The notes: generated from the letters alone by a model not told the origin. Numbered from the stretch's first letter, positions 42,263 to 54,939 are shown. The stretch is 64,000 nt of DNA from Schistocephalus solidus (GCA_017591395.1 WEDG01007194.1:47325-111324), one strand, 5' to 3'. Made by a program: numbers and translations.

Positions 42263-43539
42263 ATACCACCGGTCATCATGCAACTCACTACGAGGTCTGT
42301 AGATTGAGTCTCAAGGCCCAATGCGGTGAAAATATTCCGTCATCTGATCTGTGAGTGTCACTCTATCGTAATTTATTTGTAAATGATCATTCTCTCCTAT
42401 TCTTTTGGATGTCGAAGTCCCTGCATCCTTCATACTTTTTCAACACGTTATAATATCCACCCTATACATTTTCATGTTAGCTATAGCGCCCCACTGTTTA
42501 GTTGGTAACTAATCCTGAGATACTTATATCCTACTCAGTCTTCTAAAAAATTATGTTACTGCTAGGTGAACATTATTATCCAAACCTGAACTGAAAAGTA
42601 CACATCCCGATGCTTCCCGAGAGCATTTATCTACCTCGGACTTTCGTTACTAATGTTTGTCCCCACTAATCTTAAAATTCTAAATAGCTACTAACACTAA
42701 AGCTAGCTTACAACATTTCTCATATAATTTTTAGTACCTTTTGCCTTCAGAAAACTGCTAAGCTTAGACTCCACAGAGTTTAATCACAAAGCCTTAACCT
42801 TCTGAGGAGTCAAATAGAGTTCCTTCACAAAGTAGACCTACGTGAGCATTTGAAGGAAGTTAAATTATTATATCTGTGGAAACCTGGTGCATCGTACGCA
42901 GACCAGTCGTGTGTGGCACGCATAGAAGAGCTGTTTAACTTTTTCAGCCAATGCACCCAAACACGCCTCCGGTTGCTTTGACTGGCATTTGATCCCGGAG
43001 GAGAGAGTGCCGTAGATGCTGTATAAGTCTAACATCAGTATAACCTACTTCACCGTCCCTGCGTACGCCATCATGTGAGACACACGATGGACAGTGTCGT
43101 CCATGATGTTCAGACTGATTTAGTCCAAGTTTGCAATTAATTTCTAGGGACCTTAAAAAGTTGAGCTTTCGAAGCTAGAATCCACGAAAAACGCGGAGGT
43201 ACCCACTGACGAACCGGACCCCTCGCAGCTGTCTCATGCAACTGCAGGAATGTCGTCGAAACACGTGTCTGCGCTTTTAGCTCTTACCTGTGCTGTCAGT
43301 ATGGTAAATCATGCAAAATTTGTTAACCTTAAAATTCTTATGATGTACTTGACATACAGTGAGTAACCGATATCATCCAAGGCTAACCAAATTTCTAAAA
43401 TGTATTTTCGATAAGGAAATATTACTTAAGTCAGTTAGTTATTGAAAGATCATCGTGCGACATAATCCCATAATATTTTGGGTACGCGAGAATGCCGGCT
43501 GTTGAATGCACGGCTTTTAGGCCACCTATAAAAAGTATA
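42263..43539. other. unassigned DNA with an old repeat
   Basis: No coding seen. 42,960-43,320 shares blocks with 27,405-27,850; the phrase GTCGAAACACGTGTCTG near 43,254 is part of that repeat. Confidence 0.4.
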
Positions 43540-44280
43540 CTTGGTAAAAGATGACTCATTTAGTAGTATGTATTTTTCTATTTATTTTCGATGGCTTTCT
43601 AAAGTTAACTATATTTTAGGTGAATCATGTACAAATTATCCTTTCTTTTTGACAGATTATCACGTCTATTTTTATTTGTTTTGCAAAATAAATTCTAGCT
43701 TTTTGTTTTAAAAGTTTCTAATTAAGAGATTTCTATGATCGTACAGTGTCCATTCAAAAAGCAACATATCCATCTGTTTTATAATACCCCTCATGAATTA
43801 TGCAACATTGCAAATTTTTTTATGAAAACTGCACATTATCTTCCTAATGGCGTAGTGAAATGGACATATTTCGTTACCTGAAAAGCATACAGCTTGTAGA
43901 CTGGAAACCCTAAAGGAAAACGTTAACGCAGATCAGAATCAAAAGTATTTGGGAATTTAAAATTTTTCTAAAACCCAACTATACCCTTCCTTTGAGTACA
44001 AAATATAACGCAGACATGATTTTCTACCAAATGGATGCAAGGAAGGATAATTTCGCTTATGCTTTCTATAAAACATCTTTAAATGTGAAAATGCATTGAA
44101 AATCAACTTTGTACATAAAGTTGTCATTTTTTACCGAGTTTGGTTTCTGTAGGCAGCTGTAACGGTTTACCTGGAAAAACTGGCATCCTGGCCTGTCCGA
44201 AATATTTTCGCATTAGACTGCATGGCAGTTAGTATTGCAACCCCACTAACGTAATTCTTCCTAATCGTACGGTTAACTTT
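43540..44280 (+). repeat. dispersed repeat family D, copy 3
   Basis: Shares with 53,640-54,300 the block TTTGTTTTAAAAGTTTCTAA and the preceding TGAGTAGTATGTATTTTT-like start, and with 18,1xx and 62,0xx the GAGTTTGGTTTCTGTAGGC block at 44,140. Non-coding. Confidence 0.5.
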
Positions 44281-44582
44281 TGATCAGATATGTCATTCAA
44301 TGTAGCGCTCAGCCTGACTTTTTGGTAAATAATCTCCTAGTCGACACACAGAAGGAAGTACAATGTGTTTCTCAAATGCTGCCATCACCCAGATTTGTGA
44401 TCACTGGAATTCTTCCCAGGGTATTTCTAGCTTTCTGGTACCTTTTTACTACCTTGTCTTCCAACTCCTCACTCGCCCAATTTATGGAATCAGTCTTGAA
44501 TGCAAATAATACGAAAGATGTGCTCGTACCACTGTCATAAGTTCCAAATACCACGATTTATAAATGTCTGTGTTCGCACTCT

Positions 44583-44595
44583 TATGCCTACTGTT
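44583..44595. repeat. target-site duplication of LINE copy B, left
   Basis: TATGCCTACTGTT matches TATGCTTACTGTT at 47,772-47,784 in 12 of 13 positions, just outside both ends of the LINE insert. Confidence 0.7.
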
Positions 44596-44727
44596 GGTAT
44601 ATGGAGAAGCCATCATCTTCTGACTCCCAGTTTACTGGTCAGCCAATCGACACACACAGCACATACAATGGGCCGACGGCGTGGGCTGGTGTAACCATCA
44701 GATTGGCAGTCTTGCAAGCCACGGCTT

Positions 44728-45690
44728 CTAGGAAACCGGGATTTTATCAGGAACATTATGATGATTGTGAGGGTGTTGTCTATGTATTAGTGTAGATGGT
44801 GTGCGCTGATGTGGCTTAGCCTCCGGTGGTTTACCGGAGGTTTTCGTGGAGGCGCATGTATCCTCATAGGCCCATGCGGTGTGTAAATGTGCGGGAGCAG
44901 TGAGGGCAGTGAAGGTGGGCGCGTCGACTGTATGTCGTAGTCCCAGGCACTGGTTCACCAGCCTCCGTGCGATGGATTCGCAGGTGATCGACCAGGCCGA
45001 TGCGTGATTTGAAGGTGCGGGCGCAGTGTGGGCAGGAGAAATCGGTAGAGGCTGGGGGATGTCATTCATGGTAGTGGGGGTGGCAGGGGCGCTAAGAATG
45101 GCAGGAGCGGAGGGTGTGCATGGTTTATCGGTGTTGTCGGCATTGTGGTGAATTACGCTGTCATGGATGCGCATGTGACCGAATAGGCCCATGCGATGAC
45201 TGAATGCGCGAGGACAGTAAGGGCAGTGGAGGCGACGATCTCTGCTGTGTGATGGTTCTCCAGGCACTGGCTCACCGGTCTCTGTACGATGTATTCGTAA
45301 GTGACCGACCAGGCCGATGCGTGAGGTGAATGTGCGGTCGCATTGAGTACAGCTTAGGAGATATTCCCCATCGCTGATGGTGGTGGTGGTAGTGAAGTCG
45401 AAGGTGGTGGTGGTTGCGGTGGTGGTGGTAGCAGGCGATGAGTAGATGGATGTGGTCTCTATGATGGTGGGAGTAATGGAATTGATGCCAGGAGTGAGGG
45501 TGGGGAGTCAGAAGGAGGGTTGGCAGAATTTGACGTAGAAATTGGATATGTCGGATTGTTGGTGCATTGCGTCCGAAGATGTCCAACCTGGCCGATTCGC
45601 GCGCAGAAGATGCGTTGACAGCGCGGGCATGTTGGCAGGGCCTGGGCATTGGCGGTGTTGGTCCGGGGCGCTGATGACTTTCGTGCCGCT
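44728..45690 (-). pseudogene. LINE copy B, zinc-finger region
   Basis: Same fingers as copy A in several frames. Finger 1 keeps its first Cys (CPRCQRIFCARIG). Finger 3 CPYCPRAFSHRMGLFGHMRI is open in the frame from 45,267, which also shows GGA where copy A has a TGA. Later fingers are out of frame after a base change near 45,060. The TGA after AK that separates RT and fingers in copy A is also present here (about 45,692). Confidence 0.75.
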
Positions 45691-47128
45691 CATTTGGCCT
45701 TGGAGGCGACGATCCGGTTGGCCTCATAGATTGCTGAACCAGTCTTCACTGATCTTCTCCGTGCCGGTCTATCCTGGGCGAGGTTCTTCGAGGTCGCCGG
45801 GTTGATTTAAAGTTGCTTCAGCGATTTCTTCAAAGTGTCCTTGTAGCGTCGTTTTTGACCTCCCTGTCGGCGAGCACCCGTAGCGACATCTCCGTAGAAA
45901 AGTCGTTTGGGTAGTCGCTCGTCGTCCATTCTTACCAGGTGGCCGCTCCATCGCAGTTGCACTTGCCTCAGCATGGCGTGGATGCTGAGGATTCCGGTCC
46001 GCTCCAGAACTTCCGTGTCCGGGATCCTGTCTTGCCATCTCAGCTTCAGTATTCTGCGGAGGCAGCTGAGATGGAAGTAATTCAGCTTCCTGGCTTGGTT
46101 CGAGTAGACGGTCCAGGTTTTCCGCTCCGTAAAGGAGTGTCGTCAAGACGACGGCCTTATACATCTTCAGTTTAGTGTTCAGGTGAATACCCTAGCGATT
46201 CCACACGGAGGCCTGCAGCCGGCCGAAGGCCTGACTAGCTTTGGAGATCCGTTGGGCAACCTCATCATCGATTCTCGTGTTGCGTGACAGCGGGCTTCCT
46301 AGATAAGCGAAGGTTTCCACGTTTTGAGTTGAGCACCGTCGACATTGATTCAGGAAGCATTGTATTCCGCGCTGGGTGGCGGCTGGTGCATGACAACCAT
46401 TGTGGCTGTCATGATTGGTAATCCAAAATCGGCGCAGCCTTTGGCGAAGAGGTACATACTCCTTTGCATGTTCTCCTCCGTCACGGTGTTAAGGGCGTAG
46501 TCGTCCGTGAAGAGCAAGTCATGAACTGTACCAGTAGACACGTGCGTTAAATCCTGCATACGCCGATTGTTGAGAAGGTGCCCGTCAGATCTGTAGGCGA
46601 TGCGGATACCCGGCTGCTCATCGCGGTAGGCGTTCATCGGCATAGCAGAGAACATAACACTGAATAAGGTGGGGGCCAGTACGCAGTCCTGCTTCACTCC
46701 GTTGGTCAATGCGAATGATTCGGATACCGTCCCGTTGTCAGTGACGTGCGCCATCATCCCGTCATTAAGCTGACACACCATGTGCGTGAACCGCTCAGGA
46801 CAACCGAATTTCTGCATGACTTTCCACAGTCTGTCGCGATTCACCATGTCAGAGGCTTTCGTTAGCTCCACGAAGTTAGTGTATAGGTGAGTTCGCATCT
46901 CCTGACACTTCTCTTGTAGCTGGCGCGTAGCAACTATCATATCGGTTGTTTCGCGATGTCGGCGGAAGCCATATTGGCTTTCTGGGAGCAGGCCTTGACC
47001 TAGGTGACTGTTCAGACGATTGATAAGGATACGGGCGAAGATCTTCCAGGTGACGTTGAGCAACGAGATGCCTCTGTGATTATCACAGAGTTGCTGGTTC
47101 CCCTTCCGTTCGTAAAGATGGACGATGG
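45691..47128 (-). pseudogene. LINE copy B, reverse transcriptase, 5'-truncated
   Basis: Starts within the RT at NHRGISLLN-equivalent sequence. A 237-codon frame (47,063-46,350) carries QYGFRRHRETTDM, NFVELTKASDMVNRDRLW (motif A with Asp to Glu and Phe to Ser changes relative to copy A) and [10 protein letters not shown] (catalytic Asp pair kept). One-base indels near 46,345 and 46,115 shift the frame. It cannot encode an active enzyme. Confidence 0.85.
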
Positions 47129-47771
47129 CTCCTCCATATCCCCTGAGTAAGTTAATCCTGTTGTGTGCGTCATGGGGGCCAGGTAGTGATGTGGCGCGCG
47201 AAGACGGTTACGCCGACCCAGTCAGCCAATGCACCCACTCCCACATCAGACAACTGACCGGCTCGGACGGTGGTCTGATTGTGGGGGTGGGAAGATAGAG
47301 TAAGGTCGACGGCTCAGCCCATTTTCCTCACTATAAACAATCTGACGCGCTTGAAACGATCACGGTGTGCTAAAAGCCGTGGCTTGGAAGGTTGCCAACT
47401 GACGGGATAACTCGGACTGCGCGGTCAGCCCAATGTGTATTTTGTGTGGAGTGGCAGACTGGCGGACTGAGAGTCAGGTTCCTTCTTAATGTGGCCTTTA
47501 TGGCACGCCCACTCCGTGGGATCCGAACCAGGTGTGGCGGTACACCCAGGGGCGGCTCCGGCCGCGCCAGCCACCTGCGCCCTCTCCCATCTCCGGTTTT
47601 CTTGACTGTGTCTTGACACCGGGCTCCGGTGTGGGAGAAGGAGAGAGTGCGGTAGCTGCAGCGCAAGGCTACTATCACTTAAAACTAATTAACGCGGAAT
47701 TCACCGTCCCTGCACCACCTGGTGTGGAGCATACGGTGGATCCCGTCGAAATCGACGGTCAAACTGTCGTA
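47128..47771 (+). mobile_element. LINE copy B, 3' UTR segment in direct orientation
   Basis: Reverse complement of copy A 36,245-36,890 with modest divergence, ending at AACTGTCG like other LINE ends. It begins inside the 3' UTR at the point where the minus-oriented part of copy B stops, with the shared CCATCGTC at the joint. Confidence 0.85.
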
Positions 47772-47784
47772 TATGCTTACTGTT
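47772..47784. repeat. target-site duplication of LINE copy B, right
   Basis: TATGCTTACTGTT; see 44,583-44,595. Confidence 0.7.
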
Positions 47785-49334
47785 ACCTCAGGTTTTCCTG
47801 CTTTACTGAAAAGAATCTTAGTATTTTTTATCATGTCCTTCACCTTCTTCTTGCCACATACCATTACTCTCTATTCGATACTGATAAAATTTTACAGGGA
47901 TTAAACAATTTACTATTTTACTTCTCTCTGTCGTTTGCCGCACTCTTTACACTGCACCAAATGTTGCCTATCCATTTTGGCATGGCCTTCTTCAAGTTTT
48001 AGCACGATTTCGAATGTGTAGTCAGATTTAACGCCAGCAAATGTGATTCGAATTTCCACAACATCGCTTGTAGCACTTTAAGTTGATAGGCTTTACTTTT
48101 TCTGGGCCTATGCTCATTCATAAGCCAATTGCGGTGATTAGAAAATGTTTTCACTTAAAAACTTACAATGATAGTTTCAAATACGTTTTTTTCTCTCTCT
48201 CTAACTTTATCCCACGCTCTCTTATGCGGATTGTGTTGAACACTAGGCCTCTGGAAATTCCCGCAAATTTTTAATTGTCACTCATGGTGATAAATTTTAC
48301 GGTGTTCGGTTGAAACTGCTGTCACATAGATGTGCGGGTGTGCAAGAGGTAGAGACACAGAGTTTACTTTGATCAACAGTCAGCATACTAATGGGGGTCC
48401 AAATATCATGATCTATGTGGGTAACTTACGCACAAGATCAATTAACACATGGAATAAAGCAAATGATGTGATCAGTCTATTTTCTTCAGCCTGTCTGTTT
48501 ATTTCGTGACACAGCTGCAGCCAGTGAAGGATTTGGGCAGTGTAGAATTCAACACGATTATTTGTGTCTAGGCAGAAGTCTCTTGCATATGGGCAGCTAA
48601 TATAATGGCCGCAATCCACGTTTACCACTCTGATTGGCTACTGCTCTTCGTACTTTTAGTTACAATAGCTGCATTGTGCAAAATTTATGAGGTATCTGCA
48701 AGACCATAAAGATACCCATGCTCTCCTCTATCATCTACCGAGGTTGTGGGTGAATGATTCGATCAGGGGTATCCCACTCCTTAATATGAAGTCTTTTTTG
48801 AGCTCTTTTGGGACACATATGAGTGCGGGCAATGAGAGGATCGCCGAGGGCCACAAAATTTGGTTCAATGTCGCTTACCAGTTTGAAATGAATGAGCTCA
48901 TTCGCGCTTTTGCTGAGAGCTGCGGTTTGTCTTTTCGGTTGGTCGAGGGCTTGTGGAGTGCACGAAATCTGTTTCTGATGGCGTGACTCGCCTTCCTAAT
49001 GCTGTCATGGGAGGATACCTGGTGGTTTCCAGAATCCTTTTGTGGACCATGCACAGGAAAGAAGCTGTCTATCTCAAGGAAGTCGCGCCTTCTCTCACAT
49101 TTTCCATGAAAAAATAAAATTCATTTTCTACCGAAAACCAAAAACACTGAAAACGGTATGTCCACTTTGCTGAGCGCAAATGATCTCGAACTAATCCACA
49201 TGGAGTAGCAGCTGAAAAGTTTCAAACTATAATTATTTTAAATATTCTGCCGGCGTGGATCGCCCATTTAAATGTATCAGCTACTGAAAATGGAAGCTTC
49301 TTCGTAACCCGGAATTCCAGAAAGCAACTTTATT
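47785..49334. other. unassigned DNA
   Basis: The 99-codon frame at 48,687-48,986 has no recognisable domain, and no splice or promoter context supports it. Confidence 0.35.
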
Positions 49335-49904
49335 AAACTACGATAACGCTGGCAGTTTGGACATGAGAATGAGAACCCCCTGTAATACAGTGGACCCTGA
49401 ACTAAATTCCAGGGGGATTATAGTTAAGGTTATTGTTAGGGTTACGATTAAGGATTTAGTTTAGGGTGAAGCGTCTCAGGCGCATACACGTCTCATGCCT
49501 CCAGCACCTACGCTGTGCTAACAAGAATGCGATCACTGCGCTCGATCTGCCTACGCGCTTGCAGCCTCTGGGACAGCCAAACTTAGGCACCCACAAACTG
49601 CACCCTCATCCAATCAAAAAACCAAAATGACGCTGACTGTTCTACCTGGGACGCTTTTCCATTCACGCTCACATCAATGTAACGAGCCATTGCGCGTGCG
49701 CAGGCCCAGACCCGTCCGTGCAACGGGGACTCTGAACTCCATCGGGCTTCTGTGCATAATACGCGACTCCTTCCGGTGTTTTTCCCCTTCCGCTCCAAAA
49801 CGGAACTAGGCCGTAATCAATGAGGTATACTGAGTACTCTCCGTCTTTACTCCGACGTTACAAGGGTTAGGGTTAAGGTTTGAGGCTAGGACATAAGTGC
49901 AGGT
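49335..49904. repeat. decayed telomere-like/TIR-type sequence
   Basis: GGTTATTGTTAGGGTTACG-type repeats at about 49,425-49,465 and AGGGTTAGGGTTAAGG at about 49,864. Ends of the TIR family are not clear. The GC-richer DNA between them has no supported gene. Confidence 0.4.
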
Positions 49905-50790
49905 ACTGTAGAATATATCTGACCACCAACTGTAGCCCGTTCGGATAGTTCTACTAGCTTAATTCGCTTGGGTGGCTTCACCTCGTGTCGTCCGTACGCA
50001 AAAACACCATCAATAGCCGTTTGGACGAAAACGTGGTTCTATTACGTGAGAAGATTAGCCAGATATAAACAGTAAACTCACAACGAAGTGTCTCCAAGCT
50101 TCCAAGCAGTAAGATAGTGTCAATGTACGCAGGGGCAAGATGAGAGATTCGAACAAATATTAAGGGAGTTGGTGGGAAATAAAAGAGCGTGGCTATCCGA
50201 AAAGGAGCAATTAAATAGAAAACAAACGGTAGAGCGCTGCTCCATGTAAAAATGTCACATAGGAAGTGTTTTAATCTTACTGCACAGATTCAGTCCTGAT
50301 AAAAATGTTTCTGTTCTCCTTGCGGGTTGATTTTTTAGTCGTGTATATAAAAAATAACGGCTAGCACAGGTTGTGAAAGTGATATAGACTTCTTTGGCTC
50401 GGAAGGTAATAGTTTAGAATATATCCAACCACCAGCTGTAGTCCATTTGGATACTTTTATTAGAGTTCTGTTGAGCTAGCCGCTTCAAGCCCATCTAGTC
50501 TAAATCGTTTGGGTGTGTTCACTTGTTCGTCGTAGGTACGAACACAGTCCATAACCGTTTGGAAGAAACACGATTCTATAATAAGAGAGGATTAGCAAGA
50601 TATAAACAGTACACTCATAACAAAGTGTCTCCAAGCTTACAAGCAGTAGTTTATGTGGGAAGAAGATGAGAGATTCGGACAAATTTTAAGGGAGTTGGTG
50701 GAAAAAAAGAAAGTGGCTATCCGAAAGGAGCAATTAAATAGAAAACAAACGGTAGAGTATTCATGAATGTAAAAATGTCCCATGTAAAGA
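49905..50790 (+). repeat. direct duplication, two diverged copies about 500 bp apart
   Basis: 49,905-50,270 and 50,408-50,790 align along their length (for example AAAACAAACGGTAGAG and AAGTGTCTCCAAGCTT in both). A weaker third resemblance is near 51,085-51,185. Non-coding. Confidence 0.75.
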
Positions 50791-51365
50791 GTTAACTGTT
50801 AATGCCAAACGTACGAACGGTGAGGCAGGAAGTCTAATGTTGTAAGTAAGCAAATTGTTATGTTACTTTTCAATGGGCGATAGTGCGATGACAAGAAAAC
50901 CTACGTGAGAACGTACAGGTAGCCTTCCCGGGAATTTAGCTGAAGGACACCGAAGTGAACGGAGAGGGGAGCCTACTCCCTTGTCTTACCCGCTAAGGAA
51001 AAAGCTTTTTACTATTGCTTTCTCCAATTTCGCTTACAATCTCCTACTCCTTCCTGATTTTCCTCTGTTGCTCGAAACCCCCAACGATTCGCTTGAAGGG
51101 TCCTCCAAATCATCTAGTCTTAGGTGTGCCTATTTGCATACACGAGTCTTCTCACAATAAGAGAAGAGATTGACTTATCAAATGAAAGACCGATCTGGCC
51201 AACTTCATTCCGTTTTCGGATTTAATAAATGATTATAGACTAAAACGAATATGGTTTGCAACTGAGAATACATGGAAGGAACCTATAAAAAATTTTACTC
51301 TTTCAGTCGCCAGGCAGATTGGCGTGTATCCATCCCAGGACCATTAATTAATCTTTTTATAGATC

Positions 51366-51800
51366 TTGAAAATTACTGGATCATCGACAAAGAGCTTGAC
51401 AGATGATCTGATGGACCAGTTGCTGCAAAAAGTATGCTGTCCAGCCAAGCCAGAGGAGGTGATACAGGCCTTTCACTTTTTGAAATTCGTTGGTTTCTCG
51501 GAGACCAACATCCCTCTCTTTACCCCAAAAGGCAAAAACTCAGCAGGTAAAAGCATCTTCGTAAAATTGATTAAGACCTGTAAAAATGGAACACATTGCC
51601 TCCAGAAGGGAAGAACCAGCTATCAGACTACCTTCCCCTGCCAATCCAACCATAGAGTTTGCACGGCGTCATGTGAAATTATTCCTGCTCTGTACATTTC
51701 TGCCGTCACACCGAAAGTACCCTTATCAAGCCGTATGAAGAATCGACATTTTATGAATTTCCAGTTAGAGCAGGCCACACTAATCGGTAGACAATGTTAG
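51366..51800 (+). CDS. unrecognised 144-codon open frame
   Basis: The longest frame in the window without repeat signature. The sequence before it, TTAATCTTTTTATAG at about 51,347-51,361, would serve as a splice acceptor, and the first part (LTDDLMDQLLQKVCCPAKPE) looks protein-like. No domain is recognised and no partner exon was found. It could be an exon, a decayed element or chance. Confidence 0.15.
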   Translation: MKITGSSTKSLTDDLMDQLLQKVCCPAKPEEVIQAFHFLKFVGFSETNIPLFTPKGKNSAGKSIFVKLIKTCKNGTHCLQKGRTSYQTTFPCQSNHRVCTASCEIIPALYISAVTPKVPLSSRMKNRHFMNFQLEQATLIGRQC

Positions 51801-53202
51801 AATGCTCGTCAAAGGTGTCACTATGACTACTCCGGGGTATTTTTTTCCATTTTTTCGTTGACCAAGACGCTTTTAACAAGAGCTTTCATGCAATTTTCGG
51901 ATGCTGACGAAAAGCAAGAAATCTCGACGGCAGTTGATTCGTTCAACAACAGAGTCCGAGGTGATTAAATTGGGTTCCGAATGACATTCGGATAAGCATT
52001 TGAACTGTCATGACTTCAGCCTCGTTTATTTGATGTTACTATGGTTTGTCTGTTTTAATGAAAATCCATGCTGACTCCGCCGTGCCCAAAGTGATACGAA
52101 TTGGAACCGAACCCCACGGTCAGTGGTCACGCTCGGTGTTAAGCTGGTGGCTGTTACAGAAGGGGAATTTGAGGAGACGGACTCGATAGGAGGTCCGGTA
52201 GGCAGCACTGGTAGGAATGCAGGATCGACGGAGGACAGAGGCGCGTAAAGGCCACCTTCATGAGTGAAAAGGCATCAGCCGCATCAAGGTCAGTGACCTA
52301 GACAAGAGAACAGGTGCAGCCTGTCTTCTGTACCTCTAAGACAGCAATGGTACTAACCCGGACTTTAGTCCAGGATGAGTTCTCATATGAGTTGGTGGGG
52401 TGTGTGCCTGAAGCATCCGAGAGGTCGAACTTTGAATGCACAATGGGGTCATACGTTCTAGACCTTATTAATTGCCAGGAGCTTTGGTAGTCTCCATAGA
52501 CAGAATTTCTAGAATCAATTCAGCAACATTGGCAGACAAATGCGAGTTCCCAGTTGCGGAATAAGATGAGCCCGGCAATCTGTGTTTGTCCTCTGGTAAA
52601 CATAGGCATGAACGTGGTATGCTTGTTTCCTCCTACGAGTGAGTTGTCAGCAAGATCTTCACGCAAGATGCGTTCATCAAATTCGATTTGCTAGTCGACT
52701 ATGGAAATCAGAAAACTCGTACACACAAGAAGTACATCTTTGGACCCACTCGAAAGAGTGCTATCCTAGATTTCGCTTTGGTTTCCTGAAGGCTGAAGTA
52801 TCACGGAATTCAATCAGTCCTGTAATACAGTTGAGGGCTCCTTTTATTGGCTAATTGCTTAATTTTAAATTTTGCAGCTCTCTAGCCTCTAGTAGTTTGT
52901 GCTGATAGCTTGGACACCGGAACAAGATGCTCTTATTGAACTCCAGAAAATCAATTATGAACAACCTGAAAATGCCCTCAACCGACGAAGGAACCGACAG
53001 GTTACCAAACCAAGCAAGCTCAGCTACCCTTCATGGAGGTGGTGCCTGATAACATTGACCATATCCTAATCCATTCCCGACAGCAACCAACAGGCTGAGG
53101 CAGTGAAAGAAGCGAAAACTTGATCAAGTCAGGATCAACCACGTGAGATACAGTAGATCCACTATTTCATGAAATGTAGGCCAAAATTCTGAAATGTATA
53201 GA
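51801..53202. other. unassigned DNA
   Basis: Nothing supported on either strand. Confidence 0.35.
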
Positions 53203-53485
53203 AAATTTCCAACAAAGACCAGGAAGACTGGAATGGCCATTTTTGGCCTATCAGCCATCATGAGCCAGCCATACCCAACCCCAGGTTGGCCCCACCCGAA
53301 GCTCGAACCCTCGACCTGGTCATTAGAAGCCCAACGCTCTAACCATAGATGTTCATTCCAGTCTCCCTGGTCTTTATCGTTAATATTCTACTGCCTATAA
53401 TACTAGCCACAGTGCAGCTGCAGGCGGGGCTCGAACGAGAGCCCCAAGGCAGAAAGAGACGAGTAAGTCCTGTAAACGTGCTCTG
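53203..53485. mobile_element. SINE family 1, two halves in opposite orientation
   Basis: 53,211-53,345 is minus-oriented head plus hammerhead region (core CTCATGA, so inactive). 53,350-53,485 is plus-oriented tail starting at the post-hammerhead CATTCCAGTCTCCC. The two meet without the remainder of either unit, giving an inverted partial dimer. Confidence 0.7.
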
Positions 53486-53639
53486 AGCGTCTTTCCCCCA
53501 ATCTGAAATGTGTTTTAGATTGGAGCAAATTACTTCAGCAGGGTTCTTATTTTGACTACCTCGCAGCAGAACCCCAAGATATTTCTGTTACAGTATAATG
53601 CCACCCTTTAAACAAGCTTCTTTCTGACCGCCTGCAAAA

Positions 53640-54300
53640 GGCATAATCTTTAAAAAAATGGCTATTTGAGTAGTATGTATTTTTGCCCCTCATTTTAACT
53701 GTCCTCATAAATTCAAATATACTTTATAAAAATCATGCACAAAAATATTCTTTCTTATACATATTTGGTGGCAACGTGTATCCTCGTCAAATTGTCTTCT
53801 TGCAGGAAGGGCATTATTTTGTTTTAAAAGTTTCTAATTATCAGATTTTTTTATGATCATGAAACGTTCATTCCATAATACCTCGTATCTGCCAAGTTAT
53901 TAATGTTGGCCATAATGTATACAACACGATCCATATCTTTTGCAAAATATCATGAGAAATGTGTGACCTTTTCCTCATAGCGTAGAGAAATGCGTGATTT
54001 TCCTTTCACTGAATGTAAACAGCATGTGGTTTTGAAACCTTGAATGCAAGCTTGATGGCAATTTAGAACCTTTTTTAAAAGTGAAAGTTGCCCTTTCTTC
54101 AAGTATAAAATTCGAAGAAGACGCAATTCGCTACCAAACATTCCAGTTTGTAAATAGGCATTTTGACAAGTATGCATCGACCAAGCTCGCCAAAACGTCA
54201 ACGATATGGCACATATCTCCTAAGAGTTATTATCAATATCATCCTGAAAGTCTCAGCTTTTCCAACCTAAGTGCGCTGATGGAACATATCTTCAGTACGG
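53640..54300 (+). repeat. dispersed repeat family D, copy 4
   Basis: See 43,540-44,280 and 17,830-18,250 for shared blocks. Confidence 0.5.
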
Positions 54301-54939
54301 GCTAAAAATCAATGTAAATGAAGTCTTACCTGAAATTTTGTCATTATCTGTGGGTTGGATAAAATCTCTGTTTCCTGATTATGCGAGTTAACTGTTCTAA
54401 ACTGTTCATAATATGTGGACTTAAGGGCTATCGACTAACACTGCTATTTAAAAGGGCAACTGAAGGGTTGCAAAGAACCTTACCTGTTCGAAAGTTTAAA
54501 AACCCAAGATTGTACCCCGTGCTTCAACTATTTGTAGCATGCACTCTTTGAAAAATGAAAAATAACTCGGTTGTGGAACTTAATTTAGCCAAGTTGGCTG
54601 CACATTCTCAAAATATGTTAACGATACATTAGCAGCTTGCCCGTCATGCGTAGATTCATGCATGAATGTAGGGCCAAACTTGTCTCATATCTTTGCTGAG
54701 TAGGTGCATATCGCTCTTCGCGGATTTCCCTGAGCAGGAAATATATTCACGTGCTACACCAGTAAATGCGAATTCTATTTTGAAAGCTTACAAATAGTTT
54801 CCTAGTGTTAGAACACCTATTTTTGTCAAAACAATGCTATTCTTGAGCATAGGATGAATAAGTCACTTTCAGGCAACACTCAACCACTTTCCTGTAGGGC
54901 TGCCTTTTTACAAAACTTAAAAAATATCACTTGTCTTTT
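54301..54939. other. unassigned AT-rich DNA
   Basis: No feature, but it ends in a pyrimidine tract TTTTTCTTCTTTTACAG at about 54,936-54,952 that would suit a splice acceptor. Confidence 0.35.

Larger units (their letters stand above)
44599..47771. mobile_element. LINE copy B: 5'-truncated insertion with twin-priming inversion
   Basis: 44,599-47,128 is LINE sequence on minus (RT, fingers, start of 3' UTR). 47,128-47,771 is the remaining 3' UTR on plus. The two parts together cover the LINE 3' half once, with an overlap of about 16 bases (ATATGGAG.AGCCATC is present at both 44,599 and, in complement, 47,128). A 13-bp target-site duplication flanks the whole. This is the structure expected when a second target strand primes internally on the LINE RNA (twin priming). 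Confidence 0.8.

Noticed and set aside
43230..43310. Hammerhead-like GTCGAAACACGTGTCTG near 43,254 and its inverse near 27,445
   Set aside because: GAAA is present but no CTGANGA box lies at the right distance; it is part of an old dispersed repeat.
47128..47771. Independent second LINE insertion next to copy B
   Set aside because: The two pieces overlap by only about 16 bases, complete each other, and one target-site duplication spans both, so a single twin-primed event is simpler.
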